A stretch of 49,346 nucleotides of DNA from Amycolatopsis echigonensis (GTDB lineage: Bacteria > Actinomycetota > Actinomycetes > Mycobacteriales > Pseudonocardiaceae), in the NCBI RefSeq assembly GCF_014174495.1, contig NZ_JACJHR010000068.1, positions 1 through 49,346 of the forward strand. The letters are read 5' to 3'. Both the position numbers and the translations under genes were made by a program. Below, piece after piece: positions 49,314 to 49,346 of this stretch (position 1 is its first letter; each line of letters begins with the position of its first letter). The notes under the pieces are model-generated. The model was not told the origin of the DNA. It did no database searches and saw only the letters and a list, made by a program, of their open reading frames with translations.

Positions 49314-49346
49314 GTGAGGGGAACCCTGACGGAATCTGATTCCCTG
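49314..49346. repeat. Copy of a GTGAGGGGAACCC hairpin element, cut by the window edge
   Basis: GTGAGGGGAACCC is identical to 13 bases of the palindrome at 26880. GGAATC and GATTCC further on begin to close a hairpin that would continue beyond the edge. Confidence 0.55.

Overview
The window is high-GC DNA with strong G/C preference at third codon positions, many GTG starts, F420-type enzymes and TANNNT boxes 6-8 nt before start codons. It looks like an actinomycete chromosome, most likely family Pseudonocardiaceae (Amycolatopsis-like). The core gene order nadD-rsfS-gpgP-octT-degV-...-comEA-comEC-...-holA-rpsT-...-lepA-...-hemW follows the Mycobacterium tuberculosis Rv2421c-Rv2388c order as I remember it. 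Genus assignment is inference. I see no prophage, insertion sequence, tRNA, rRNA or CRISPR array.

Layout. 1-2.6 kb: a partial gene, a degenerate repeat tract and a RecQ helicase with a fused phosphoribosyltransferase-like tail. 2.6-6 kb: divergent control region with a perfect Crp-type site, then nadD, rsfS, a GpgP-like phosphatase, an OctT-like SGNH hydrolase and DegV. 6-7.7 kb (minus): a broken DUF3626 gene behind a GNAT acetyltransferase. 8-12 kb: comEA, whose N-terminal part is expanded by ten LSAxADS repeats encoded by DNA palindromes, and comEC. 12-13.5 kb (minus): thrC under a SAM-I riboswitch. 13.6-20 kb: holA, rpsT, a ykkC-class riboswitch in front of an EamA/DMT exporter, a VOC protein, a methyltransferase, lepA and a Uma2 nuclease. 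20-29.8 kb: accessory metabolism (F420/PPOX enzyme, nitronate monooxygenase, amino-acid permease, hydrolase, quinone oxidoreductase), a barnase-barstar pair next to a small membrane protein, an enoyl-CoA hydratase, and an ArsR regulator with a three-repeat operator next to a membrane-anchored hydrolase.

30.6-36.2 kb (minus) is a tight assimilatory sulfate-reduction operon: leader peptide, sir, cysH, cysD, cysN, sirohydrochlorin chelatase. CysDN activate sulfate to APS, CysH reduces it to sulfite, Sir reduces that to sulfide, and the chelatase can supply siroheme for Sir. hemW follows. 37.7-42.3 kb: a quinone oxidoreductase, a TetR regulator with two operators controlling an NTF2/SRPBCC pair, an iron-box-preceded siderophore-interacting protein and a serine beta-lactamase-fold hydrolase. 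42.3-47.1 kb (minus): a reductive pyrimidine/hydantoin degradation cluster (NCS1 transporter, beta-ureidopropionase-like amidase, dihydropyrimidinase, F420-dependent LLM enzyme). It diverges from an OmpR-type response regulator and its histidine kinase at 47.3-49.1 kb.

The strongest points for a second look are the palindrome-coded repeats of ComEA, the ykkC-class riboswitch on an EamA transporter, the leaderless Cys-containing leader peptide of the sulfur operon, the doubly damaged DUF3626 gene, the barnase-barstar pair, and the enriched palindrome GTCCANNNTGGAC.
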